DNA of 11,593 bases from Nitrososphaerales archaeon TH526 (GCA_014523665.1 JAATVR010000282.1:1-11593), one strand, 5' to 3'. Shown: positions 4,821-11,487, numbered from the stretch's first letter. A program made the numbers and translations. Notes: generated from the letters alone by a model not told the origin.

Positions 4821-7475
4821 TCAGGAGAGGTCAATGCGTACCCTCTCTTCAATATTTGAAGGATCTGTGTCTTGTTTTGATATAGTTTCATCGTTCTTAC
4901 CATCATTTTCTGAATCTTTTACTTCAGTGTCAGTACTGCCCCTGACACCTCCAGGATGCGTACCATGCGTACCATGCGTACCCGTATTGTCTGACTTGGC
5001 AATATTCTCTTCTATTTTCACCTGGCTACTGAAATAAACTGCAGATACTTTCTCCAATGTATCCCTGTCAAAAGTCAATGTCCTCTTCGAGTGGACAACA
5101 TTGTACTTGGCCTTAAGTATGTCCTCCAATGCACTCGTTATCTGCCTTTGGGAGACGGTTCCAAACTCGGCCGTCTCAACCGACAATGGCTTTCCCGGTA
5201 TCTCAATAGAGTGGATATGCGACTTGAAGTGAGCCCAAATATCGCTGGTTTCAAGCGTTACTTTCTTTCCTGCATATGACATGTCCTCATAGCTCTTCTC
5301 TTGAATGATGTCTTTAATCAAGGTACAGAGGAATGCATGAAGTGAGTTGACCTTCAGTTCCCGTCTTTCGTTGACATAGTAGCTCATAACTTCGCATAAC
5401 TCTGGGAATGTTTTGGTATTCTGGAACAGCCTAAGTACTGGCTTGAAGAGCTGTTTTTCTCTGTTCTTGAGATTGATCTTGATGTTTGGAATCTTGTCTG
5501 CAATGTGAAGTAGGCGATAGCAGAATAAAGTATTCCTCCATTGCATTATTTCATCCAACAAATGCTGGAAGTATTCATCCCCTGCCGGATTGACAACTTC
5601 CATGATGTCTTCTGCAGGGTCTCCAACGACACATCTTAACTTGATCATTCTTTGAACAATCCCCTTCCCTCTAATCAGATCTGGTGTCTTCTCTGCAGAA
5701 TAGGCTTTGAAACAGTACGTGAAGAACTTGTATTGAGTGCGTCCTGTAGCACCGATGAAGATTTTAGTCACAGGATATCCAGTGGTATATCCGCTCTTAG
5801 CAATGTCCATTTTGTCTTTATCATCTTCAATGGAGTTGGCTTCATCCTCGCAGATGGTTCCAGCCCCTTCACTTCTCGAACCGAGGAACTGGTAGACATT
5901 GGCTGCACTAACTCCTACACTCATCATATTACGATAGGCGAGGTAGTGTATCACGACCAAGTTATTTGACTTTCCTGAATCATTGTCTCCAACAAACCAG
6001 AGATAATGGGTCATTCCCAAGATGTCCTGGAAGTATGTGAAGAGAGTATCTGCAGCACAGAGAGAGATGTGTTCTTTCTCTGCATCAATATACTTGTCCC
6101 ATATCTTCCCAGTCATGACGTACAATGCATCGAAGTCATAATGCTTGGCCATATCTAGAGAGTTATGAAACTGCTCTTCAGAATCAAAAGAATATGCGAT
6201 GTTGATGTATGCATCAGCAGAAGATGGTTTCAGGGTTGTTTTCTGTTCATCATCAAGTTGGATCTCCTTCTCCAACTTGATTTCATTGGTGGCAAGATTC
6301 ACGACAGCAAAGAATGATTTACCATCAATCAACAACGCTTCTGCTAGCCTGTTCTTGTCTTTGAAGACTTGAACATATTCGTACCTCTTCTTCTGATCCT
6401 TATCCTTGTTCTTCTTTGAGTTAGAGCCGGAATCGGAGTTCGAGTCAGAGTTAGAGTTGGAACCTGAAGAAGACTCATCCTCTGCTGCAGTTGCCTTACC
6501 TGATGTGAAGAAGTTTGTTGCACAAGTCCACTGTTTCTGAAACTGGCTTTCATCAAGGGGTGGAGAGCAATGAATCCTGTTCCACTGTCTACAGATGCTG
6601 ATAATCTGTTCCATCGGTAGAATGGCTCTGTTCCTTTTGATCATGGACTCCATCACTCGCATCAATACCCTATGGCGATTGTCACCTTCGTAGACGGTCG
6701 TTTCTTCCAGGAACAAATCATGCATGGAGACGTCGTCCCCATTACCATTACCATTGGTACTAACCAGTCCATACTTCTTTAGTATGTCATCCATATGTTG
6801 TTGCCAATCCCGTGTTTCAAACACACCTAGTACCGCAGGAGTGTATGTTCCAACGATGAGTCTCCTACCTGATTTCGCATGCATTCCAGGTGCGACATAC
6901 AGCAGGAACTTGGATGAAGCATGAACTTCAAAAGACGGTTTGGTTGTGACATCCATTCCAGGTTTGCCAATATCGCTGGTTTTATCCCTAAGTTTTTGCC
7001 CGATAGTGTAAACAAAGAAGTGCATCCTGCTCTTGTCATCATGCTGATCTACTAGGGTTTTCTGTGCAAAATCTGGAACTGTCAGTGTCTTGCCGTTCCT
7101 AGTAAGGAGCTCATCTGTTGCTATCTGGTTATCTGAATCTATCCCTGCAAGGTAGCATCCTTCCAAGTCTTCTCGATGCCATACCTTGCCAGCAATGACT
7201 CCCATCCCTTCATTGAACATACCTTCGTTCTTCCAGTGTTCATGTTGTGCCTCAGGTATTGGCGCATCCTGATACAAGTCCCATTTGCATCCCTTAGGAG
7301 GGACTTTTAACTTGCTAATAACAGGAATGACATTGACGCCAATGTAGTAATGCCAATAGTCAGCCCACGCATTAGAGTATTCCTTGTGTGCTATTTCTGA
7401 GCGATTACGTTTATCGATGCATTCCAATAAACTGTCTAGGTAGTATTGTGGAGTATGCTCCTTTGATAGCACCAC
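4821..7475 (-). CDS. PrimPol-helicase replication protein (884 aa)
   Basis: This is a fused primase and helicase, the type used by plasmids and viruses to start their own replication. The N-terminal part (about 35-215) resembles archaeo-eukaryotic PrimPol enzymes: the catalytic D113-x-D115 pair in LAGIDSDN, a middle basic motif near 147-153, and the conserved His185 in FEVHASSKFLL. Residues 265-325 look like a primase C-terminal helical module. A Ser/Asn/Asp linker (333-363) follows. The helicase core has Walker A G496-DNDSGKS and Walker B ICEDE (541-545), then an Arg-containing segment (RGKGIVQRM, 602-610). A winged-helix-like region (about 737-815) and a disordered tail with (Gly-Thr-His)3 end the protein. 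The start is GTG at 7475, the first of two, six bases after the TAA of the upstream zinc protein; the two genes share a reading frame. The stop at 4821-4823 precedes an iteron-like array. Confidence 0.85.
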   Translation of the reverse strand: MVLSKEHTPQYYLDSLLECIDKRNRSEIAHKEYSNAWADYWHYYIGVNVIPVISKLKVPPKGCKWDLYQDAPIPEAQHEHWKNEGMFNEGMGVIAGKVWHREDLEGCYLAGIDSDNQIATDELLTRNGKTLTVPDFAQKTLVDQHDDKSRMHFFVYTIGQKLRDKTSDIGKPGMDVTTKPSFEVHASSKFLLYVAPGMHAKSGRRLIVGTYTPAVLGVFETRDWQQHMDDILKKYGLVSTNGNGNGDDVSMHDLFLEETTVYEGDNRHRVLMRVMESMIKRNRAILPMEQIISICRQWNRIHCSPPLDESQFQKQWTCATNFFTSGKATAAEDESSSGSNSNSDSNSDSGSNSKKNKDKDQKKRYEYVQVFKDKNRLAEALLIDGKSFFAVVNLATNEIKLEKEIQLDDEQKTTLKPSSADAYINIAYSFDSEEQFHNSLDMAKHYDFDALYVMTGKIWDKYIDAEKEHISLCAADTLFTYFQDILGMTHYLWFVGDNDSGKSNNLVVIHYLAYRNMMSVGVSAANVYQFLGSRSEGAGTICEDEANSIEDDKDKMDIAKSGYTTGYPVTKIFIGATGRTQYKFFTYCFKAYSAEKTPDLIRGKGIVQRMIKLRCVVGDPAEDIMEVVNPAGDEYFQHLLDEIMQWRNTLFCYRLLHIADKIPNIKINLKNREKQLFKPVLRLFQNTKTFPELCEVMSYYVNERRELKVNSLHAFLCTLIKDIIQEKSYEDMSYAGKKVTLETSDIWAHFKSHIHSIEIPGKPLSVETAEFGTVSQRQITSALEDILKAKYNVVHSKRTLTFDRDTLEKVSAVYFSSQVKIEENIAKSDNTGTHGTHGTHPGGVRGSTDTEVKDSENDGKNDETISKQDTDPSNIEERVRIDLS
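4956..4982 (-). repeat. Inverted iteron-like triplet inside the PrimPol gene end, plus one lone copy
   Basis: Three perfect 9-base units (GGTACGCAT on the minus strand) are consecutive here, and encode Gly-Thr-His three times in the PrimPol-helicase tail (residues 832-840). A single further copy at 4834-4842 is read in another frame (as Val-Arg-Ile). Identity at DNA level in two reading frames and in non-coding DNA argues that the DNA sequence itself is selected. The two triplets point in opposite directions around the lone copy. Confidence 0.65.
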
Positions 7476-7478
7476 AGG

Positions 7479-7718
7479 TTATGACAGTACCTCCTCCGAA
7501 ATGTGCCGATATGCATGAAAGTAAGTGCACTTACATCCCTTCTCGAGACAGTGACCATGCGACGGATGATCATTGCGCGAATGTTCGCCTATCTCATGGC
7601 TGCAGTTACACCTGAAACTGAGCCCATTCCACATGTAATTGGTTGCAGAATGTGTCCTTAAACCAAAACCAGAATACTTAACTGTGTCTTCGTTATTAGT
7701 ATTATTAACAACTAGCAT
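7479..7718 (-). CDS. Small zinc-binding-type protein (79 aa)
   Basis: Residues 37-64 carry C37-x-C39-x-H41-x4-H46 and, after a His-rich loop, C57-x4-C62-x-C64, with the ending CKCTYF. This pattern (CxCxH...H, then CxxxxCxC) fits a small treble-clef or ribbon-like zinc site seen in short archaeal and bacterial hypothetical proteins; the assignment rests on the ligand pattern only. The N-terminus has no recognisable domain. The ATG at 7718 is the only reasonable start. Its stop lies three bases before the PrimPol-helicase start in the same reading frame, so the two are co-transcribed, and the protein may serve replication or regulate it. A strong terminator separates it from the upstream ribbon-helix-helix gene. 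I could not pick a clear TATA box in the 80 bases before it. Confidence 0.68.
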   Translation of the reverse strand: MLVVNNTNNEDTVKYSGFGLRTHSATNYMWNGLSFRCNCSHEIGEHSRNDHPSHGHCLEKGCKCTYFHAYRHISEEVLS

Positions 7719-7801
7719 TTAGCGATTCAATGACGCTCTCCTAAGCATGGAGCGAGGTTGGATTGTATTGGAGGTACGGTTGTTGTTGGAGGATCTGTAG
7801 G

Positions 7802-7838
7802 AAAAAACGACCTGGGTCTTTGGTTCGGACCCTAGGTC
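7802..7838 (-). terminator. Intrinsic-type terminator after the RHH gene
   Basis: On the minus strand GACCTAGGGTC (7838-7828) pairs with GACCCAGGTC (7818-7809) with one bulged base and a 9-base loop, and is followed by C G? spacing of a single base and six T (7807-7802). It starts 15 bases after the stop of the ribbon-helix-helix gene. A GC-rich stem plus a T-run is the classical intrinsic terminator. In archaea the T-run alone can suffice, so the stem is a notable extra. It insulates the regulator from the zinc-protein/PrimPol operon. Confidence 0.7.
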
Positions 7839-7852
7839 ACTTCTTTTAATAT

Positions 7853-8041
7853 TCATTGTGTTGGCGTATCAGCAACTCCTGATGCCAATGACTGTACTAT
7901 TTCAACGTAATCAGGACGGGACTTCAACAACTCCATGATCAGAGCATCGTAGCTCTGATCTTTCCTTGCTATGTGTTTGAGAATATCACGAGTTGATGGA
8001 TCAACGATTATCGTTGTCCTCATCGGTTGTTCGGATATCAT
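7853..8041 (-). CDS. Ribbon-helix-helix type regulator (62 aa)
   Basis: From Met at 8041 the protein reads MISEQPMRTTIIVDPSTRDI, followed by LKHIARKDQSYDALIMELLK. The pattern TTIIVDPSTRDILKHIA, then a polar turn (RKDQ) and SYDALIMELL, fits the beta strand plus two helices of ribbon-helix-helix DNA-binding proteins, which act as dimers and often repress their own and neighbouring promoters. The longer open frame to 8143 adds Cys- and Ile-rich residues without RHH character and would run through the divergent promoter, so I reject that start. Met at 8023 (MRTTIIVD) is an equally possible start, favoured by a TATAATA box (8054-8060 on minus). The gene is divergent to the winged-helix gene at 8150, with a shared 108-base control region. 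It is terminated by the hairpin at 7802-7838. Confidence 0.66.
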   Translation of the reverse strand: MISEQPMRTTIIVDPSTRDILKHIARKDQSYDALIMELLKSRPDYVEIVQSLASGVADTPTQ

Positions 8042-8105
8042 ATTCTGAATATCTATTATACAAAACATACATATAACGTTGATCCTGAGAGTAATATCTG
8101 TGGAT

Positions 8106-8118
8106 ATATGTGACATAT
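8106..8118. promoter_or_regulatory. Palindromic operator candidate between divergent regulators
   Basis: ATATGT at 8106-8111 and ACATAT at 8113-8118 are exact inverted repeats around one G. Further ATATGT/ACATAT half-sites occur at 8069-8074 and 8148-8153 in the same control region. The sites lie among the promoters of the RHH and winged-helix genes, where either product could bind. AT-rich palindromes arise by chance, so this is moderate evidence only. Confidence 0.42.
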
Positions 8119-8128
8119 GCAGTGTCAA

Positions 8129-8134
8129 TATAAG
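8129..8134 (+). promoter_or_regulatory. TATA-like box for the winged-helix gene
   Basis: TATAAG lies 16-21 bases before the ATG at 8150 and 28-33 before the in-frame ATG at 8162. By the spacing seen elsewhere in the window, this favours the ATG at 8162 as the translated start, unless a second box at 8105-8110 (TATATG) is used. Confidence 0.35.
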
Positions 8135-8149
8135 TAGTTCCATTGATAT

Positions 8150-8758
8150 ATGTCTAATAAAATGTCGAGCATACTAGTCAACGAGATAGACATTCTAGAT
8201 GGTGAGATATTGCTACTCATTACTAAGGGAAATCCCTCTTCCTACGCAGTTTGGGCTTCAATGAATAGAAAAATGCAAGGACAGGGATTAGCCTATGTTA
8301 ATGTCAAGAAGCGAATAATACGCATGGTATCACTCGAACTCATACAACAATCAAAACTTGCTCCTGGTAAAACTTCAACTATACGCGGAAGGAAGGAGTA
8401 TGAACTTACTAGGAAAGGTATTGTGTATTTGATAGATCATCTCATATCACATTGGAAAATAGAAGACATCGAAACATTGACTGAATATCATAATAGCGCA
8501 GATAAACAACAACAACAAGCCTTTGAAACTTTCTTAAGAGATAGAATATTCCGAGTGGTTGAGTTTGCAGATTTGTATTATAAAGCAACAAACCAGAGAT
8601 TGGTAATAGCAGCCAAGATTGTTCCAAATATACGAATAGGCGAAATCAAGGATCTATCACAACTAACGGAAGTAGTACCATCTCCTGTATCAACGACAGC
8701 AACCTATCCCCAGCCACAACATCCACAACAACAATCACGCATACATAAGAAAAAATAG
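8150..8758 (+). CDS. Winged-helix DNA-binding regulator (202 aa)
   Basis: Residues 15-100 fit a winged helix-turn-helix: ILDGEILLLITKGNPSSYAV, a recognition-helix region (YVNVKKRIIRMVSLELI) and a wing ending in EYELTRKGIVYLIDHLI, as in PadR/MarR-like archaeal regulators where 'LTxKG' marks the wing-to-helix turn. Residues 105-165 are helical and could be a dimerisation or ligand domain. The tail from 175 is Pro/Gln/Thr-rich and ends in HKKK. It is the only plus-strand gene inside the block and is divergent to the RHH gene, so the pair looks like a lysogeny-type switch; that role is inferred. ATG at 8150 gives the longest form, and ATG at 8162 (MSSILVNE) may be the true start from promoter spacing. 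It converges on the secreted-protein gene ending at 8948. Confidence 0.72.
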   Translation: MSNKMSSILVNEIDILDGEILLLITKGNPSSYAVWASMNRKMQGQGLAYVNVKKRIIRMVSLELIQQSKLAPGKTSTIRGRKEYELTRKGIVYLIDHLISHWKIEDIETLTEYHNSADKQQQQAFETFLRDRIFRVVEFADLYYKATNQRLVIAAKIVPNIRIGEIKDLSQLTEVVPSPVSTTATYPQPQHPQQQSRIHKKK

Positions 8759-8761
8759 CAG

Positions 8762-8817
8762 CAGCAACCACAACATCAACATCGTCAAACTTCTTCTTCT
8801 TGTTCATGTTGTTGCTG
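8762..8817. terminator. Imperfect hairpin between convergent genes
   Basis: CAGCAAC (8762-8768) and AACAT (8772-8776) pair with GTTGCTG (8811-8817) and ATGTT (8806-8810), with a 3-base bulge and a loop rich in CTT repeats. It lies just past the stop of the winged-helix gene, whose end and trailer are low-complexity CAA/CAG sequence. It could terminate rightward transcription. The repeats make chance pairing likely. Confidence 0.25.
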
Positions 8818-8947
8818 TTCCTGTTGCTGTTGGCTATAATATTCAGACTTAACCTTATCATACGTCATGTCACAGAACCTGTGTACTAGCTCACTTTGAT
8901 GATTCTTCTGAAGCAGGAACAAAGGCACAATACATCCGTTACAACCT

Positions 8948-9646
8948 CTAGTATCGGATGCACAAATTACCGTCGCTGCTTCTTCTATAACCGGGTAGGC
9001 AATCTACACCAGGAGTTGCTGGATAAGAGTAGGTATAACCCGTTGTCGGAGTGGAAAAGTACGGATATGGGTTGTAAGTATTGGTTCCCGAAAAGGGAGA
9101 CGGAAGGATGATGGTATTAACCTTATCAGAAGCAGGAGTGGCGGGGAGAGGTGTCTTTATTTTGACATCACCAGTGGGACTGAAAGCTAGCGTTCTACAA
9201 TTATTGAACAGATTCTTTACGTCAAAGTCATCTCCTTGATTGGTTTTGATGTTGTCTTTACCAACAGTAATTTTTCCAGAAACATCATTACTACTGGTAA
9301 AGAATAAGCCACGATTGTCTTTATCCAATTGGATTTGCAATGCCATCAACTCTTCATCATTGATAGGAATGTTGACGCCTTTATCTGGAAGTCCTTCAAT
9401 GTTAAAAGAGAATAGACCTGCTCCACATGCTATAGCGGGAATAGATGGAAACCATGGAGAGAGCTGATTGGAGTAATAAGGATCGTAGAGGTTTGGAAAA
9501 TAGGGAAGAGTAGTCGCCTGTGCGTAAGCGTACGGAATCACCATCGTGTTTATACTTAGATTACTGTCAATCAGGTTCAACAGTAAGAGGAGCAATAGGC
9601 ATAACACCCCGAGTCCACTGATTTTGGGGACTGATGACCAGTACAT
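8948..9646 (-). CDS. Secreted Tyr/Pro-rich cysteine protein, hypothetical (232 aa)
   Basis: I do not recognise a family. Residues 1-43 are a long signal peptide: a Leu-rich core (GVLCLLLLLLLNLI), then PYAYAQA with probable cleavage after AYAQA or nearby, a style common in thaumarchaeal exported proteins. A Tyr/Pro-rich segment (45-70) leads to a beta-prone domain with C74 and C150, then another Tyr/Pro/Thr-rich linker (185-212). The C-terminal motif is CLPGYRRSSDGNLCIRY (C216, C229). That motif resembles CTPG...NGLCLR of the protein at 622-1170. The ATG at 9646 is the only start that precedes the signal, with GAGG about 14 bases upstream. A role in surface attachment or envelope modification is possible but not shown. 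It lies downstream of the integrase on the same strand, after a 407-base gap. Confidence 0.68.
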   Translation of the reverse strand: MYWSSVPKISGLGVLCLLLLLLLNLIDSNLSINTMVIPYAYAQATTLPYFPNLYDPYYSNQLSPWFPSIPAIACGAGLFSFNIEGLPDKGVNIPINDEELMALQIQLDKDNRGLFFTSSNDVSGKITVGKDNIKTNQGDDFDVKNLFNNCRTLAFSPTGDVKIKTPLPATPASDKVNTIILPSPFSGTNTYNPYPYFSTPTTGYTYSYPATPGVDCLPGYRRSSDGNLCIRY

Positions 9647-10053
9647 TGTTATTCCAACCTCGTTATGAATGAATATGTGAATGTCTGTAGAATAAAATTT
9701 TTGAAAAATAAATATGGATCATTGTACAGGATTTAAAATCTCAAGATAATGCGAAAGTATACTAACAGTCATGTACCAGTATCAGTACTTCCCTTTGAGT
9801 CCTCCCACCACTCCTCTTGAACCATATCGAGTCTTAAAGTTTCTTTGTAGTGTAATACAGGGATAGGTGTTCAGAGTTACCCTATGGTAGCAGCTCAACT
9901 GACCACCTACTGCTACTGTTAGAAAGGCCAAAAAGAAAACTTACCTGCAACCCCTGCATATCTTATAACATGATACTAACGACAAAAGGTCCCGGTTGAA
10001 TTTGCGTGATATGGGCCTCTGACGGGGTAGCGCAAGATGCTGCATCGGGTCTA
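9647..10053. other. Gene-free stretch between integrase and secreted protein
   Basis: No confident gene is present. The left part (9650-9740) is very AT-rich and should hold the promoter of the secreted-protein gene, with minus-strand CATATTTATTTTTC and AAATTTTATTC as candidate boxes. The middle holds an exact stem (GTAGCAG at 9887-9893 with CTGCTAC at 9910-9916). The right part (9963-10053) has higher GC and an open minus-strand frame (ending PFVVSIML) that continues out of frame from the integrase end. It has protein-like codons but no recognisable family. A 31-codon plus-strand frame at 9771 is not convincing. I found no tRNA. Confidence 0.45.
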
Positions 10054-11412
10054 TTAATTATTCCTTCCTTTTCCCCCTTCCCATTCGCGGCTTTCTCTTT
10101 CCTTTTTAAAATAATCCCTCTTCTGCTCTGCAACGGCCCCTGCAAACCAATCTTGATAGTCTTGCTGGAGTTCATCTGCTGCTGCAGAATTTAATCTACT
10201 TAGCATTTTTTGTTGGAGTTCTTGCTTGCGCAAATATGGTAGTTCGTCCCCGATTGCTCTAATGCAGAATTTCAATTGGTCAATTTCCTTCTTCAACGAA
10301 CCCCAGTCTTCTGAATGTTGTGTCTGAAGTTGGGATATCTGTGTCTTCAATCGATGGTTCTCCTTGATGGTAAGCAGGTCTATCGCCTTCCGATATTCCA
10401 TCAATCTGTCTTCCTCAGTTGCTCTAACATACGAAGAATCCTGGCCAGGAAGTTTGTGGCCTGCAAGAAACTCGCGACACGAAAAATGGACACCGGCTCT
10501 GTCCAATTGGTTGATGTTCAGTTTGCGAAATCCATGCGTTCTCATTACGTGCCGACTATTATTCAGCAAGACTCCTGCCTCTTTCTCCGCGGCCATGATT
10601 ATGAGTTGCAATGCTCTAACCCCTATTGGCTTGGCAACTCTGGATGTAAATGGATTATCGATTGAAATCTTGTCCCTGATAAGTGGCGATGAATCCTTAA
10701 TCTCTTCGAAGAATCTTTTACGGTATGCCAAATAATCATCAATCGCATTCGCACACTCGGGTGTTGTGAAAACATAATAGCGGTCCTTTCTGGAATTGGC
10801 GTAAACATTGACAAGGTACAGGTTAAACTCTGATATCTTACGGATATCGCCGACTCTTAATCCAGGAATAGCTCCCACACGCATACCAGTGGAGACCATT
10901 AGCAATACGATGACCCTTTCACGTATGTCACACACTTCCAATATCTTTGCGACTTCGTCGATAGAATAGGGCCTATCCATGCCCCTGTAACTCTCGTTAT
11001 CTTCTGAAGGAAGGAATTTCTTGATTTTGCGCGTGTTCAGATACACGTCATTTATATCAAAAAAATGGAGTATGGCGAAGTAATGTCCCTGTATTGTCCA
11101 ATAATTTAGTTTTCGGATATCTCTCAGGTATTCCAGAAACGATATTATTTTGGACTCAATCACGTCATGTCTGTAATCAAGCAATATCCTCAGGTTGATA
11201 TTCTGCAGGTATCTAATGAATTCACTGAACGTCGATTTGTAGACCCTGGCGGTCTGCTTAGACCTTAACCCGTCGGTCACAGCGTAGATTCTTCTTTCTT
11301 CTGCTGTTGCCGTTACTGATGTTGCTACTGGTTGTTGTTGTCCTTTCTCTTGCTCTGCATTTGATGGTATGGAGGAATGCGGGTCGCTGCCGTTGGCAAG
11401 TCCATTGCCCAT
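10054..11412 (-). CDS. Tyrosine recombinase / integrase with C-terminal coiled coil
   Basis: It catalyses site-specific strand exchange through a covalent phosphotyrosine and should integrate and excise the element. Counting from the ATG at 11412, the core-binding domain spans about 40-140 (SKQTARVYKSTFSEFIRYLQ). The catalytic domain runs from 145 to 345, with Arg178 in STGMRVGAIPGL, Lys209 in ANSRKDRYYVF, His293-xx-Arg296 in THGFRK, His319 in LAGHK and the nucleophile Tyr328 in QDSSYVRAT. A 40-residue low-complexity N-terminus precedes it. A charged coiled coil (350-397) plus a basic tail follow, making it longer than minimal integrases. A GTG three codons upstream (11421) is possible, but a TATA-like box lies 21-29 bases before the ATG. 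It is divergent to the flavoprotein gene with only 75 bases between starts. All catalytic residues are present, so it is likely active. Confidence 0.85.
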   Translation of the reverse strand: MGNGLANGSDPHSSIPSNAEQEKGQQQPVATSVTATAEERRIYAVTDGLRSKQTARVYKSTFSEFIRYLQNINLRILLDYRHDVIESKIISFLEYLRDIRKLNYWTIQGHYFAILHFFDINDVYLNTRKIKKFLPSEDNESYRGMDRPYSIDEVAKILEVCDIRERVIVLLMVSTGMRVGAIPGLRVGDIRKISEFNLYLVNVYANSRKDRYYVFTTPECANAIDDYLAYRKRFFEEIKDSSPLIRDKISIDNPFTSRVAKPIGVRALQLIIMAAEKEAGVLLNNSRHVMRTHGFRKLNINQLDRAGVHFSCREFLAGHKLPGQDSSYVRATEEDRLMEYRKAIDLLTIKENHRLKTQISQLQTQHSEDWGSLKKEIDQLKFCIRAIGDELPYLRKQELQQKMLSRLNSAAADELQQDYQDWFAGAVAEQKRDYFKKERESREWEGGKGRNN

Positions 11413-11432
11413 AGATAACACATCATGACCAG

Positions 11433-11441
11433 TTTATTTAA
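11433..11441 (-). promoter_or_regulatory. TATA-like box of the integrase gene
   Basis: On the minus strand the bases read TTAAATAAA, 21-29 bases before the ATG at 11412, implying a leaderless or nearly leaderless transcript and deciding in favour of that ATG over the GTG at 11421. Confidence 0.5.
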
Positions 11442-11458
11442 GCGAAGTCTATGATTCG

Positions 11459-11467
11459 TTAAATATT
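11459..11467 (+). promoter_or_regulatory. TATA-like box of the flavoprotein gene
   Basis: TTAAATATT lies 21-29 bases before the ATG at 11488, the same spacing as for the integrase on the other strand. The two boxes are 17 bases apart, so the divergent promoters are back to back and polymerases may interfere. Confidence 0.5.
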
Positions 11468-11487
11468 ACTAACACGAAATAAGATAA

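Larger units (their letters stand above)
622..11421. mobile_element. Integrated element with integrase, PrimPol-helicase and terminase, no capsid genes
   Basis: Between two unrelated host-type genes lies a block with a tyrosine recombinase at one end, a self-priming replication protein, two small regulators on divergent promoters, a TerS-like/TerL pair and several exported hypothetical proteins. Each module is typical of proviruses, satellites or integrative plasmids. No portal, major capsid, protease, tail or spindle-virus coat gene is visible, and gene order leaves no room for a missing one. The right limit must lie at or before 11487, because the flavoprotein promoter is intact. The left limit lies somewhere between 278 and about 1360. 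No att repeat or tRNA target was found, so the coordinates are approximate. The terminase scars at the left suggest several rounds of insertion. Confidence 0.6.

Noticed and set aside
6344..6556. Minus-strand frame within the PrimPol gene, Arg/Thr-rich
   Set aside because: It is an alternative frame of the Ser/Asn/Asp linker repeat, not a separate gene.
8042..8143. Extended N-terminus of the ribbon-helix-helix protein to Met at 8143
   Set aside because: The extra residues are Ile/Cys-rich, lack the family's features and cover the divergent promoter region.
8646..8861. Minus-strand open frame of 71 codons
   Set aside because: It is antisense to the low-complexity CAA/CAG tail of the winged-helix gene. 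Its Val/Ile richness is a by-product of that repeat.
9771..9866. Plus-strand 31-codon frame starting MYQYQYFPLSPP
   Set aside because: It is short and without a clear promoter at the right distance or any recognisable similarity.
9990..10060. Possible tRNA-like sequence (GGTAGCGCAAG, GATGCTGCATC, CCCGG)
   Set aside because: No acceptor stem, anticodon arm and T-loop could be fitted. The TTCAA element is not in a normal T-arm context on either strand.
10315..10735. Two plus-strand open frames of 116 and 123 codons
   Set aside because: Both are antisense to the integrase catalytic domain, which has all its active-site residues, and neither shows recognisable features.
278..11487. Flanking direct repeats (attL/attR)
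   Set aside because: By eye only an 8-base match (GAAATAAG, near 330 and 11476) was found between the two flanks, which is too short to count.
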